Source of the DNA: Streptomyces sp. Q6
GTDB taxonomy: Bacteria > Actinomycetota > Actinomycetes > Streptomycetales > Streptomycetaceae
Length of the DNA stretch: 64,000 nt
Assembly (NCBI RefSeq): GCF_036967205.1
Contig: NZ_CP146022.1
Location: forward strand, 1,798,001-1,862,000
Reading direction: 5' to 3'
Shown piece after piece: positions 25,316 through 35,002 of the stretch. Every line of letters begins with the position of its first letter. Position 1 is the first letter of the stretch. Under the pieces are notes generated by a model that saw only the letters and a list, made by a program, of their open reading frames with translations, had not been told where the DNA came from and ran no database searches. The translations under genes were made by a program, and so were the position numbers.

Positions 25316-25740
25316 ACGGCCACCGTAGGCGGTGCGCGCGGGAGGCGCCAGGCCCGCCCGCGGACCCCCGCGACACACTCGTACGGTCACGCTTTCGTCA
25401 CAAGATCACGACAGTCGATCAGCCCGAACTCGCTCACACGATCGGGCGGTTCCTTGCTTCTTACTCACTTCTTACCGAGCGCGCTCCACTTCCGGCGGAC
25501 GCAATTCCGGATGTCCGCGGAAAGAGTGCCGTGCGGACCCGTCACCTTTATCTCCGCCGCCTACGGAAATTCCCCCGGCATTCCGAATCCGGCGGTGCGA
25601 CAGGTGAGTTGAGGAGGCCCGGGAATTGTCTGTCCATGCCAGAAAGAGGGGTACGCCCCCTGTCGCGGCGGGCCCCGGCGCGAGCATCATGGCCTGAGTT
25701 CGAAGCAGGCCCGAGGCGCGCGAGCAGCGAGGGGGCAGCG
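25316..25740 (+). promoter_or_regulatory. Long 5' region of ctaD
   Basis: These 425 bases hold no supported gene. They contain the promoter of the minus-strand inhibitor gene at the left and a long untranslated leader for ctaD at the right. The middle (25440-25590) is less GC-rich than its surroundings and includes the pyrimidine stretch CTTGCTTCTTACTCACTTC; it is the best promoter candidate. AGGGGG lies six bases before the ctaD ATG. Confidence 0.35.
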
Positions 25741-27453
25741 ATGGGAACGACCGGGGTCCAGGCCGGGCCTGCGACGGCCGAGCCGGTACCGGAGCGGCAG
25801 CCGGGCAGGATCGTCGTGGACTGGCTGACCACGACCGACCACAAGAAGATCGGCCATCTCTACCTGATCACGGCGTTCGCGTTCTTCCTGATCGGCGGCC
25901 TGATGGCGCTGCTGATGCGCGCCGAACTCGCCCGCCCCGGGCTGCAGATCCTCTCGAACGAGGAGTACAACCAGCTCTTCACGATGCACGGCACGATCAT
26001 GCTGCTGCTCTTCGCGACGCCGACGTTCGCCGGGTTCGCCAACGAGATCATGCCGCTCCAGATCGGCTCGCCCGATGTCGCCTTCCCGCGTCTGAACATG
26101 CTGTCGTACTGGCTGTTCCTCTTCGGCGGTCTGATCGTGCTCGGCTCGCTCGTGGTGCCGGGCGGGGCCGCGGACTTCGGCTGGTTCGCGTACGCACCGC
26201 TCAACAGCCTCACCCGGTCCCCCGGCATCGGCGCCGACATGTGGATCATGGGGCTCGCGCTGTCCGGGTTCGGCACGATCCTCGGCTCGGTGAACTTCCT
26301 GACGACGATCATCGGGATGCGCGCACCCGGCATGACGATGTTCCGGATGCCGATCTTCACGTGGAACACGCTGTTCACGTCGATCCTCGTGCTGCTCGCG
26401 TTCCCGGTGCTCGCGGCGGCCCTGCTCTGCCTGGAGGCGGACCGGCGGTTCGGCTCGGTGGTCTTCGAGGCGCAGTACGGCGGCGCGCTGCTGTGGCAGC
26501 ACCTCTTCTGGTTCTTCGGCCATCCCGAGGTCTACATCATCGCGCTGCCGTTCTTCGGGATCATCAGCGAGATCCTGCCGGTCTTCAGCCGCAAGCCGAT
26601 CTGGGGCTACACGATGCTGGTGGGCGCGACCATGGCCATCACCGGTCTGTCGGTGGTCGTGTGGGCGCACCACATGTTCGTGACCGGCGGTGTGCTGCTG
26701 CCGTTCTTCTCGTTCATGTCGTTCCTGATCGCGGTGCCGACCGGCGTGAAGTTCTTCAACTGGACCGGCACGATGCTCAAGGGCTCCCTGTCCTTCGAGA
26801 CGCCGATGCTGTGGTCGGTCGGCTTCCTGATCACGTTCCTGTTCGGCGGTCTGACGGGCGTCATCCTGGCCTCGCCGCCGATGGACTTCCACGTCTCGGA
26901 CACGTACTTCGTCGTGGCGCACTTCCACTACGTGGTCTTCGGCACCGTGGCCTTCGCGACGTTCGCCGGGTTCTACTTCTGGTGGCCGAAGCTCACCGGC
27001 AAGCTGCTCGACGAACGGCTCGGCAAGATCCATTTCTGGACCCTGTTCGTCGGGTTCCACACCACGTTCCTCGTGCAGCACTGGCTGGGCGCGGAGGGGA
27101 TGCCGCGCCGGTACGCGGACTACCTCGCGGCCGACGGCTTCACGGCCCTGAACTCGCTGTCGTCGATGGGCGCGTTCCTCGTCGGCATCTCGACCCTGCC
27201 CTTCCTCTACAACATCTGGCGCACGGCCAAGTACGGGAAGAAGGTCGAGGTCGACGACCCCTGGGGGTACGGCCGCTCGCTGGAGTGGGCGACGTCCTGC
27301 CCGCCGCCCCGGCACAACTTCACGACGCTGCCGAAGATCCGCTCCGAGTCCCCCGCGTTCGACCTGCACCACCCGGAGTTCGCCGCGTTCGAGGAGCACC
27401 CGCCGTCGAAGACCGCCGCGCTGCACGGTCCCGACGGCACCGAGGAGTCCTGA
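25741..27453 (+). CDS. ctaD: Cytochrome c oxidase (aa3-type) subunit I, stand-alone copy
   Basis: This 570-residue polytopic haem-copper oxidase subunit has about 12 membrane segments. It reduces O2 to water at the haem a3-CuB centre and pumps protons. Ligands are visible: His83 (MHGTIML) and His396 for the low-spin haem, His394 (HFHYVV) for haem a3, and His261, His310 and His311 (GHPEVY, WAHHMF) for CuB, with Tyr265 as cross-link partner. The N terminus [16 protein letters not shown] and the C-terminal [16 protein letters not shown] are typical of Streptomyces CtaD. The main cta/qcr cluster is absent here: no ctaC, ctaE or ctaF is adjacent. It is therefore probably a second, separately regulated subunit I. 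Confidence 0.93.
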   Translation: MGTTGVQAGPATAEPVPERQPGRIVVDWLTTTDHKKIGHLYLITAFAFFLIGGLMALLMRAELARPGLQILSNEEYNQLFTMHGTIMLLLFATPTFAGFANEIMPLQIGSPDVAFPRLNMLSYWLFLFGGLIVLGSLVVPGGAADFGWFAYAPLNSLTRSPGIGADMWIMGLALSGFGTILGSVNFLTTIIGMRAPGMTMFRMPIFTWNTLFTSILVLLAFPVLAAALLCLEADRRFGSVVFEAQYGGALLWQHLFWFFGHPEVYIIALPFFGIISEILPVFSRKPIWGYTMLVGATMAITGLSVVVWAHHMFVTGGVLLPFFSFMSFLIAVPTGVKFFNWTGTMLKGSLSFETPMLWSVGFLITFLFGGLTGVILASPPMDFHVSDTYFVVAHFHYVVFGTVAFATFAGFYFWWPKLTGKLLDERLGKIHFWTLFVGFHTTFLVQHWLGAEGMPRRYADYLAADGFTALNSLSSMGAFLVGISTLPFLYNIWRTAKYGKKVEVDDPWGYGRSLEWATSCPPPRHNFTTLPKIRSESPAFDLHHPEFAAFEEHPPSKTAALHGPDGTEES

Positions 27454-27459
27454 GCACCG

Positions 27460-27505
27460 GTGGACGCGTGGCCTTCCGCCCCAGGGGCGGCGGCTACGCG
27501 TCCAC
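27460..27505. terminator. Bidirectional terminator after ctaD
   Basis: GTGGACGCGTGGCC (27460-27473) pairs with 27492-27505 with one mismatch. It is located between convergent genes, and its right arm overlaps the last codons of the minus-strand gene at 27494. Confidence 0.65.
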
Positions 27506-28333
27506 GGTGGCGACGACGATCGCCAGGTCGTTGTCCCGCGTGTAGTACGGCTCCGCGAGCAACTCCCGCCGCCCGGGGACGGTCACCAGCGTCCCCGGGT
27601 ACGTGAAGATCGGCTTCTTGTCGGCGACGTCGTCGAGCAGCCGGGCCACCCGCACCTCGGGGCCGTCCGCGCCGTCCGGCCGCAGCCACACGTCCCACCG
27701 CCCGTCGGAGAGCTCGTCGTAGCCGATCCGCAGCGCGAACAGGTCGCCGTCCACGTCCAGTTCACCGTGCAGGATCTGGCCCGCCGTCGCGCGGGAACGT
27801 ATCTCCACCGCGGCCTTGGCCGAGAACCGCGTGCCGTAGAGCCGCCCGCCCACGGTCAACTCACCCTTCTCGATGAGGAGTTCACCCGCCTCCGCGTGCG
27901 GCGCCCGCAGCCAGCTGCGCACCGTGAGGTTGCCGTGCTTGGTGGCGTACGGGATCCGGACGGCGACGTAGCCGCGTGATCCGCTCGGCGCCCGGTCCAC
28001 CAGCAGGCGCAGATCGTTCGTGCCCGGCATCAGACGCACCGGTTCGTCCGCGGCGACCTGCACGTACACGTCCCAGCGCCCCTCGGGCAGCCCCACGCTG
28101 ATCGGCAGCGAGGCGCGCAGCCGCCCGTCGCCCACCGGGGTGAGCGGAAGCCGCGTCTCCTCCCCGCTCGCCCGGTTCATCAGCACGAGGTGGGCCGGCT
28201 CGGGCGCCCCGTGGTCGGAGACGTCGAAGGTGAGCCCGCCGGCGGAGTCGGCGATGCAGTCGGCGCGTGGTGCCATGCTGACGGTCCTGTCGTCGGCCCC
28301 GGGCGCAGGGGTGGTGGCGGTCGGTGACGTCAT
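27494..28333 (-). CDS. Conserved hypothetical protein coupled to a glycosyltransferase
   Basis: This 279-residue soluble protein has no signal peptide. It reads as two rounds of beta-rich segments, such as LPEGRWDVYVQVAADEPVRL and LSDGRWDVWLRPDGADGPEVR. The repeated GRWDV(Y/W)(V/L) motif suggests tandem beta-sandwich domains. I cannot assign a function. The ATG at 28333 overlaps the stop of the upstream glycosyltransferase (ATGA), so the two are coupled. Proteins of this kind accompany glycosyltransferases in Streptomyces surface-polymer or teichoic-acid-like loci; participation in glycan transfer or recognition is inference. Confidence 0.6.
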   Translation of the reverse strand: MTSPTATTPAPGADDRTVSMAPRADCIADSAGGLTFDVSDHGAPEPAHLVLMNRASGEETRLPLTPVGDGRLRASLPISVGLPEGRWDVYVQVAADEPVRLMPGTNDLRLLVDRAPSGSRGYVAVRIPYATKHGNLTVRSWLRAPHAEAGELLIEKGELTVGGRLYGTRFSAKAAVEIRSRATAGQILHGELDVDGDLFALRIGYDELSDGRWDVWLRPDGADGPEVRVARLLDDVADKKPIFTYPGTLVTVPGRRELLAEPYYTRDNDLAIVVATVDA

Positions 28334-29586
28334 GCGGTACGCCCCTTGCCGGCCTTGAACACGGTGCGTCCCGCGTCGCGCACGGCATAGGCGCCGCCGA
28401 GCAGGGAGCCGCGTGCCCGGTGCAGCAGCGAGCCGGAGCCGCCGCGTCCGGTGAGCGAGCCGAAGAGGGACTCGTAGCGTTCGGCGATGCGCGCCGGGTC
28501 GAAGCGCGCGGAGTGGCTGACGGCGCGCGCCGACATCTCCTGCCGCAGGCCGTCGTCGTTGATGAGTTCCAGCAGGCCCGCGGCGATCGCGTCGACGTTG
28601 CCCACCTCGACGAGGCGTCCGTCGACACCGTTGTCGATGATCTCGCCGGGGCCGTGCGGGCAGTCCGTGGAGACCACCGGAAGACCGCACCGCATCGCCT
28701 CGACGATCGTCATGCCGAACGATTCGAACGTGGAGGTCACGGCGGCGAGGGAACCTTTCGCCCATTCGGGTTCGATGGGGTTGGCCGGACCCATGAGGAA
28801 CACGTGGTTGTAGAGGCCGAGTTCGTCGATGAGGCCGCGGAGCCGGTCCTTCTGCTTTCCGCCGCCGTAGATGCGCAGGCGCCAGTCGGGACGCTCGGCG
28901 CGCACCTTGTCGAAAGCCCTGATCAGCAGGTCGTACCGCTTGACAGGTGCGAGGCGCCCGGCGGCGACGACCCATTTGCCGGAGCCGTCGGAGGGCGCGA
29001 CACCGGGCGCGGGCACCGGGTTGGGCATGGCCTCGACACGGACGCCGGGCAGCCGCATGCCCTCGCGGTAGGCGCGCGCGTCGGCCTCGGTGGTCGTGGT
29101 GAGCGCGTCCAGGCGCGGGTAGACGCTGCGCAGCTCCTTGCGCAGGCCGGGGCTGTGCGAATCCAGCGTGAGGTGCTCCTGGCCGACGCGCAGCGGGCCG
29201 CGGCGGGTCTCCCTGGCCAGGTGCACGTTGAGTCCCGGGCGGGTGCCGATGACGACGTCGGCCTCGACGCCGGCCAGGTACGCGGCGATCCGCCGGTCGG
29301 TCAGCGCGCTGTACTGGTCGTAGCGGCCCTCCTCCGCCGGGAAGACGGACGCCGCGGTCGTGAACCCCGGCTCGTCGCCGTCGTAGCCGTCGGAGCCTTT
29401 ACGGAGGTCGACGAGGTGGCGCACCCGGACTCGGCGGTCGGGCGTGAAGACCGGCTCGTCACGGTGCCGGAAGACGGAGACGACCTCCACGTCGTGCTGC
29501 TCCGCCAGCGTATTGGCGAGGTTGTACGTGGTGCGGATCGTCCCTCCGATCCCATACGCATTGTGAATCAGGAAAGAAATCTGCAT
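28330..29586 (-). CDS. GT4-family glycosyltransferase
   Basis: This 418-residue retaining GT-B glycosyltransferase, cytoplasmic or membrane-peripheral, transfers a sugar from a nucleotide donor. The N-terminal domain starts ISFLIHNAYGIGGTIRTTYN, with the Gly-Gly loop of GT4 enzymes. The donor domain has VVAAGRLAPVKRYDLLIRAF and the EX7E motif in STFESFGMTIVEAMRCGLP. Closest resemblance is to enzymes acting on poly(glycerol/ribitol)-type polymers or unknown surface glycans. The ATG at 29586 follows GGGGAC. It forms a two-gene operon with the protein at 27494. Confidence 0.82.
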   Translation of the reverse strand: MQISFLIHNAYGIGGTIRTTYNLANTLAEQHDVEVVSVFRHRDEPVFTPDRRVRVRHLVDLRKGSDGYDGDEPGFTTAASVFPAEEGRYDQYSALTDRRIAAYLAGVEADVVIGTRPGLNVHLARETRRGPLRVGQEHLTLDSHSPGLRKELRSVYPRLDALTTTTEADARAYREGMRLPGVRVEAMPNPVPAPGVAPSDGSGKWVVAAGRLAPVKRYDLLIRAFDKVRAERPDWRLRIYGGGKQKDRLRGLIDELGLYNHVFLMGPANPIEPEWAKGSLAAVTSTFESFGMTIVEAMRCGLPVVSTDCPHGPGEIIDNGVDGRLVEVGNVDAIAAGLLELINDDGLRQEMSARAVSHSARFDPARIAERYESLFGSLTGRGGSGSLLHRARGSLLGGAYAVRDAGRTVFKAGKGRTA

Positions 29587-29751
29587 GCGTCCCCGTATCC
29601 CACCAAATCGTGCGGACAGTCCGCCTACCGCATGGTTAGACAGGGATAGCCCGACGAGGGTTGTTCTTCATCATCATCTTGTTCCACAACAGATGCCCGA
29701 TCGGTAAGCAATTTCGGGAACCATTTGGCCATTTTGTCCATCAGGGGAACG

Positions 29752-31050
29752 TCATGGCTGGTAGGAGAGTTGCGGAACGTCAAAGCACGTGTCGTTCATG
29801 TCACCGTTCTGGGTGACCCAGCCCTGGCCGTCCGTCCACCGCGCGACCGACAGACAGGTCCTGCGTTCCTTCGGCGGATCGGCGAGCCTCTCGTACGTCA
29901 CGGGGATCAGGAGTCCGTCGGCGCTGTACGGCTTCCCCCGGTTCATGAAGCGGTCCACACACGCGCGCGTGACGTCGCCGTCGGAGCAGGAGCGCGCGGC
30001 GTCCGTGAACCACATCGCGGCGGCCCAGCCCTCCAACTGCCACTGCGAATGGGTCCTGAGGCTCCGTGTCGCCGCGCGGAAGGCGCGCACGGCCGGGTGC
30101 TCGGTGTCCGCGTAGTTGCGGCTCGCGCCGGTCGCCCACAGGGACCGCCGGCAGTGCGGGGCGTCCTTGTGGTCGGCGGCGACGGACGACGTCCAGTTCT
30201 GTACGTTCGTGACCTTCGCGGTGACGCGGACGCCGACCTGGTCCATGGCGGCGCACAGCCGCGCGTTGCCGTGCGCGTCGACGGCGTCGAAGACCAGGTC
30301 GACCCCGCGCGCCTTCAAGTCGGCGGCGACGGCGCGGAAGTTGGGCAGGGCGAAGTCGACCTGCTCGGGGACCACGCGGTAGCCCTCGGCCTTCAGGCCG
30401 CGTGTCACGAGCCGTGCGTACGCGGCGGACGCGGCCTGGTTGTAGGAGACGACGGCGGCGGTGCGGGCGCCCTGCTCGCGCTTGAAGTAGCGGTACACCT
30501 CGGTACCGCCGTACAGCTTCCCGTCCCAGCCGGGCCTCCCGTCGCGCGGCGCGAGGCTGCCGTAGATCCCGTACAGGTGCGGATAGGTGTCGTAGGCGGC
30601 GCCGATGGGCTGGCCGCCGATGTCGGGGACGCGCGCGCGGGAGACCCGTTCCGCGCCCGCGTAGTCCAGGGAGGTCGTGGCGACGAGGGCGACGACCCTC
30701 TTCTCGTCGACGAGTTCGTGCACGCATCCGTTGTTGCCGACGCCGCTGCCGCCGTCGTCACAGGTGTGCACCTCGATACGGCGCCCCTGGATGCCGCCTT
30801 TCTCGTTCAGGTTCCGGAAGTACGCCTGTGCGCCGTCGCGGGTGTCGGTGAAGGTGGCGCCGCCGACAGGGCTGGTGGCGCTGGTGATGATGCCGACGCG
30901 GATCGGCGCCGTGGACCGCGTCGGCGTGGCGCGGCTGGGTGGGGAGCGGTCCTCGAAGTCGCTCTCCGGCAGCCGCGAGCCGCAGGCCGCGACCGCCAGG
31001 AGGGCGAGGCCCGCGGCGATCGCCTCAGCAGCCCGGACCCGGCGACGCAT
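29752..31050 (-). CDS. Branched-chain amino-acid-type ABC binding lipoprotein (LivK-like)
   Basis: This 432-residue exported lipoprotein has the lipobox LLAVAACGS and a periplasmic-binding-protein type I fold: RVGIITSATSPVGGATF, GAQAYFRNLNEKGGIQGRR, VVALVATTSLDYAG and a type-I hinge with QGWVTQNGDMNDTCFD at the end. Several Cys (TCDDGG, NNGCVHE) may form disulfides. It is the probable receptor of the Liv-type transporter encoded divergently at 32189-35706. Its start lies inside the end of the lipoprotein gene at 31025-31591 (26-base overlap), which indicates coupling. Confidence 0.83.
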   Translation of the reverse strand: MRRRVRAAEAIAAGLALLAVAACGSRLPESDFEDRSPPSRATPTRSTAPIRVGIITSATSPVGGATFTDTRDGAQAYFRNLNEKGGIQGRRIEVHTCDDGGSGVGNNGCVHELVDEKRVVALVATTSLDYAGAERVSRARVPDIGGQPIGAAYDTYPHLYGIYGSLAPRDGRPGWDGKLYGGTEVYRYFKREQGARTAAVVSYNQAASAAYARLVTRGLKAEGYRVVPEQVDFALPNFRAVAADLKARGVDLVFDAVDAHGNARLCAAMDQVGVRVTAKVTNVQNWTSSVAADHKDAPHCRRSLWATGASRNYADTEHPAVRAFRAATRSLRTHSQWQLEGWAAAMWFTDAARSCSDGDVTRACVDRFMNRGKPYSADGLLIPVTYERLADPPKERRTCLSVARWTDGQGWVTQNGDMNDTCFDVPQLSYQP

Positions 31051-31591
31051 TGCCGCTCAACTGCACCAGCGCGCACAGGGTGTTGACGGACACCTTCCAG
31101 GTGCCGTCCTGTTCGACCGCGGTCCCCTTGGCGTCGGGCAGAACGGTGGCGCCCTTGAGCGCCAGGGCGTACGTCACGTCGGCGGCCGTCGCCGACGTGA
31201 ACGCGACGGTGTCGACGGTCGCCTCGACCTGTCCGCCGCGCTTGTCGCCGCTGAAGCCCTTGAGGACCTGCCGCATCTTCGCGCCGTCCTCCAGGACGGC
31301 CTCCTTCTCCTTCATCGGCACGGCCGGGTCGAAGAACTTCTTCCAGTTCTTCTTGATCTCCTTCTCCGCGGCCGCCTTGTCGGCGGGCGCGGTCGCGCTC
31401 GGGCTCGACTTGCGCGGGGACGGGCTCGGCTCCCGCGACGACGGGGTGGGCGGCGGGGTCTCGTCACCGCCGCCGCTGTCGTCACCGCACGCGGTGAGCG
31501 CCGGTCCGAGTGCCAGGGCCGTGACGAGTGCGAGTGCCGCGGCCCGTCCACGACCCGTCCTGATGCTGCTCCCGAGAACCAATGGGCTCAC
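31025..31591 (-). CDS. Small lipoprotein of unknown function upstream of the LivK-like gene
   Basis: This 188-residue lipoprotein has lipobox LTACGDD, a Ser/Pro/Thr-rich disordered linker of about 40 residues, then a compact domain (EIKKNWKKFFDPAVPMKEK ... TVLPDAKGTAVEQDGTWKV). The domain resembles the mycobacterial low-molecular-weight antigen MTB12 type and NTF2-like folds, by overall pattern only. Two Cys lie near the end (TLCALV and the terminal Cys). The start is ATG at 31591. It overlaps the binding-protein gene downstream, so both are expressed together, divergent from 31720. Confidence 0.65.
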   Translation of the reverse strand: MSPLVLGSSIRTGRGRAAALALVTALALGPALTACGDDSGGGDETPPPTPSSREPSPSPRKSSPSATAPADKAAAEKEIKKNWKKFFDPAVPMKEKEAVLEDGAKMRQVLKGFSGDKRGGQVEATVDTVAFTSATAADVTYALALKGATVLPDAKGTAVEQDGTWKVSVNTLCALVQLSGNASPGPGC

Positions 31592-31719
31592 CGCCGGGTG
31601 TCGGTCCGGACCTCAACTCCGCCCGGAGCTTTCAGGGTTGGACTGTCAGAAGGCATAGTGCAAGCGATCGGCCGACAAGACCAGACACGGGCCACACACG
31701 ACACCGTGGGGAGCCATCG

Positions 31720-32184
31720 ATGCGGACCGTCCGGCTACGTACCGTGCACCCTGTCCTGTGGGCGGGCCTCGCCGCTCTCACCGCGGGAGCGGTGCTGTGC
31801 GTGATCGGCTGGTACGGGATGTCCGGCGAGCGGTTCGCCGAGCGCCAACTGCCCTATCTCGCCTCGTGCACGGTGCCGGGCGCGGCCCTGATCGTCGCGG
31901 GCGCGGTACTCCTCACGTACGGCAGGAGCACCCTCGCGACCTCGCGGGTGACGGAGCTGTACGAGCTTCTGGTGGCGTCCGACACGCCAGGCGCGGCCGA
32001 TCCCGGCCCGGGGCCCCTCGCCTCCAGCGGCGACCTCCTGATGGTCCCCGGCGGCACCCTGTGGCACCGCGCCGACTGTCCGCTCGTCGAGGGCAAGCCC
32101 CAGGCGGTGCCGGCCGACGCGGGCGCCATCGCGTCCGGCGGTCTGGGCCCGTGCCCCATCTGCGAGCCGCACGGCGAGAGGTGA
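31720..32184 (+). CDS. Small two-segment membrane protein, first gene of the Liv-type operon
   Basis: This 154-residue protein has two hydrophobic segments (PVLWAGLAALTAGAVLCVIG and CTVPGAALIVAGAVLL). A soluble C-terminal part holds a HRADCPL ... GPCPICEPHGE Cys/His pattern that could bind a metal such as zinc. I do not recognise the family beyond its occurrence next to Liv-type ABC genes. The ATG at 31720 is chosen because the frame further upstream overlaps the divergent promoter. It ends four bases before the permease gene, so one operon is likely. Confidence 0.6.
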   Translation: MRTVRLRTVHPVLWAGLAALTAGAVLCVIGWYGMSGERFAERQLPYLASCTVPGAALIVAGAVLLTYGRSTLATSRVTELYELLVASDTPGAADPGPGPLASSGDLLMVPGGTLWHRADCPLVEGKPQAVPADAGAIASGGLGPCPICEPHGER

Positions 32185-32188
32185 GGCG

Positions 32189-35002
32189 GTGTCCCCACTC
32201 GCGTACGACCTCACGTACGACCTGACCCTCGCCGGCCTGTCCGTGGGCGCGGCGGCGGCGCTGACCGGGATCGGCCTCGTCGTCACCTACCGCGCGACGG
32301 GCGTGCTCAACTTCGCGCACGGGGCGATCGCGATGCTCTGCGCCTATCTGCTGCGGCAGTCGGTGGTGGTGTGGGGGTGGCCGACGTGGGCGGGCGCGGC
32401 GCTCGTGCTGTTCGTCGCGGCCCCGGCCCTCGGACTCGCCCTGGAGCGCTGGGTGTTCAGGTCGCTCGCCACGGCGGGCGCCGACCCGGCGCGCACCCTC
32501 GTCGCCTCCATCGGCGTGTTCGTTCTCCTCGTCGGGGCGGCGGCGCTGCTGTGGGGCACGGGCGCGCGGGAGGACGCGCCGACCCTCCTGTCGTCCGACC
32601 CGTGGGGGCAGCTGGCGGTGGTGGGCGCGCTCGGGGTCGCGGTGTGGGCGGTGACCCGGTGGACGCCGTTCGGCCGGCAGTTGCGGGCCGTCGTCGACAA
32701 CCGTCCGCTCGCCGTGCTCGGCGGCATCGACGCGGACCGGGTCGCGGCGGCGGGCTGGGCGTTCGGCGCGTTCACCGCGGGTCTGACGGGCGTGCTGCTC
32801 GCCCCGTACGTGCGGCTCGACCCGTACGGTCTGCCGCTGCTCGTGATGGAGGTCGTCGCGGTGGCGGTGGCCGCGCGGATGCGGCTGCTCTCGGTGGCGA
32901 TCGGGACGGCGCTGGCGATCGGGGTGGCGCAGAGCCAGTTGACGCGGCTGCATCCGGGCGGCCGGGCCGAGCCGCTGCTCCAGGCGGTCGGGGCGAACCT
33001 CTTCGTGGTGGCGCTGCTCGTCGCGGCGCTCGCGCTGCCGGGGATCGGCGGGAAGGGGCGCTGCCGCGCGCGGCGACCCGCCACGTGGTGCCCACGCCGC
33101 CGGGCGCCTGGCCGGTCGCGGGGGTCCTGTTCCTGCTGCCGCTGGGCTTCGCGGGCGGGGACCTTAGGACGTCGATCCAGGTTCCGGCGCTGGCCCTGAT
33201 CCTGCTGTCGCTGGTGGTGGTGACGGGCCGGGCGGGACAACTGGCGCTCGGCCAGGGCGCCTTCGCGGGCCTCGGTGCGCTCTTCGCGTCGCTCCTGGCG
33301 CTGGGACGCTTCCCCGGCCTCCCCCCACTACCTGGTCTGACGGCTCTCCTGCTGGCGGTCCTGCTGGTCGCCCCGCTGGGGCTGCTCACCGCCGTGCCGG
33401 CGATCGGCCGCCACGGCCTCGCCCTGGCACTGGCCACGTTCGCGGTGGGCGTCGCAGTGAGCCGGTTCGTGTTCGCGCAGCCGTACGCGGCGTCGGGGCT
33501 CGCCCCGGACGCCCGGCGGGCTTCGGCGGCGACCGGGCGTACTACGTCCTCGAACTGGCGCTGCTCACGGCGGCCTTGGCCGTCGTCGCGGCGCTGCGCC
33601 GGGGCCGCACCGGACGCGCGCTCGCCGCCGTACGGGACCACGAGGCGGGGGCGTCGGCGGCCGGGGTCCCGGTGGCCGCGCTGAAGGTGGCGGCGTTCGT
33701 GGCGGGCGCGGGCCTCGCGGCGCTGGGCGGCGGCCTGCTCGCGTTCGGGCTGCGCTCCTTCGACCCGGGCGCGTACGACCCGGTGCGCGGCCTGCTGTGG
33801 TTCGCGACGATCGTGGTCCTCGGAGCGGACAGCCCGCTCGGCGCGCCGGCAGGGGCGGCACTCCTGGTGGGCCTCGACGCGGGAGCCAGGGGCGGTGTCG
33901 CGGCGGCGGTCGTGGGCATCCTCGCGGTCCTGGTGGGCCGCTTCCCACAAGGCCCGTACGAGGCGCTGCGGGGATTGTTCGTACGGAGCCGGGGGCGGGG
34001 GCGACTCACTGCGCGGGGGCTGCGGCGCGGGACCGGCTGCGCGGGGGCGGGGGTGGCGGGCTGCTCCTGGCCGGTGGAGAGCCCGAGAGTGAGGGTGGAG
34101 AACCCGAGAGTGAGGTCGGAGAACCCGAGAGTGAGGGTGACAGGCTGCCCCGGGCCGGTGGAGAACCCGATAGTGACGGGCTGCCCCGGGCCGGTGGAGA
34201 ACCCGGGGACGGCGGACCGCCCCGGGCCGGTGGAGAACCCGAGAGTGACGGGCTGCCCCGGGCCGGTGGACCCCTCGTTCCCCCCGCTCCCCCTTCCCCC
34301 GCACCCCCAACCCTCACCGCCACCCACCTCACCGTCACCTACAACGGCCGTACCGTCCTGCACGACGTCGGCATCAGCGTCCCGGCCGGGCAGATCACGG
34401 CCGTCGTCGGACCCAACGGTGCCGGGAAGAGCACCCTGTTCCACTGCCTCGCCGGGACCCTGCGGCCCGACGCGGGCCGGGTGCGGTTCGGGGAGCGGGA
34501 CATCACCGGGCTCCCCGCGCACGCCCGCACCCGGCTCGGCGTGGCCCGCACGTTCCAACAACTGGCCGTCTTCCCGTCGTTGACGATCGCCGAGAACATT
34601 CGCATCGGCGCCGAGCAGGGCCGCGTCCGCGACCCGGCGGCCGTTCCACGCCTGCTCAGACTGTTCGGTCTGCGGGGCGAGCGGCGCGCCGCCGATCTGC
34701 CGACGGGCATCCTGCGCCGGGTCGAACTGGCCCGTGCGCTGGCCGGCGATCCGCACGTCCTGCTGCTCGACGAACCCGCGGCGGGCCTGGACGCGTCCGA
34801 AGTCGCGCGGCTGGCAGTCCTGTTGACAGCCCTGGCCGCCGACGGCACGGCCGTGCTGGTCGTCGAGCACGACCTGGACCTGGTGGCGGGCCTCGCGGAC
34901 ACGGTCCACGTCCTGGCGGCGGGCGACGTCGTGTCGTCGGGGCGCCCGGAGACCGTACTGGACCGGCGAGACGAACCGAGCCGACGAGGGGCGGCGCCGT
35001 GA
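32189..35002 (+). pseudogene. LivH-LivM-LivG fused branched-chain amino-acid-type ABC protein with three frameshifts
   Basis: From GTG 32189 (after GAGAGGTGAGG) the first part is a LivH-like permease (TGVLNFAHGAIAMLCAYLL). Near 33055 it drops one frame into a LivM-like permease (GRAGQLALGQGAFAGLGALF), near 33500 one more frame (FGGDRAYYVLELALL), and near 34050 a third. It then enters a repeat linker and a complete LivG-like ATPase: Walker A GPNGAGKST, RTFQQLAVF, Walker B VLLLDEPAAGLDAS and switch His VEHDLD. No stop separates the parts once the three one-base losses are corrected, so the native gene is a single fusion of about 940 residues. The signature loop is degenerate (LPTGILRRVELARA). 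Real decay and sequencing error cannot be separated here. Confidence 0.65.
34071..34270 (+). repeat. In-frame minisatellite in the permease-ATPase linker
   Basis: About three 21-base units encoding GEPESEG-like heptapeptides are followed by three to four 36-base units encoding GGEPESDGLPRA-like dodecapeptides. Units differ by only a few bases. All unit lengths are multiples of three, so copy-number change would alter the linker length without frameshift. The next coding block is the ATPase domain. Confidence 0.8.

Noticed and set aside
25309-25740. N-terminal extension of about 144 codons on ctaD
   Set aside because: No family similarity, and the ATG at 25741 has a strong AGGGGG site and gives the normal CtaD N terminus.
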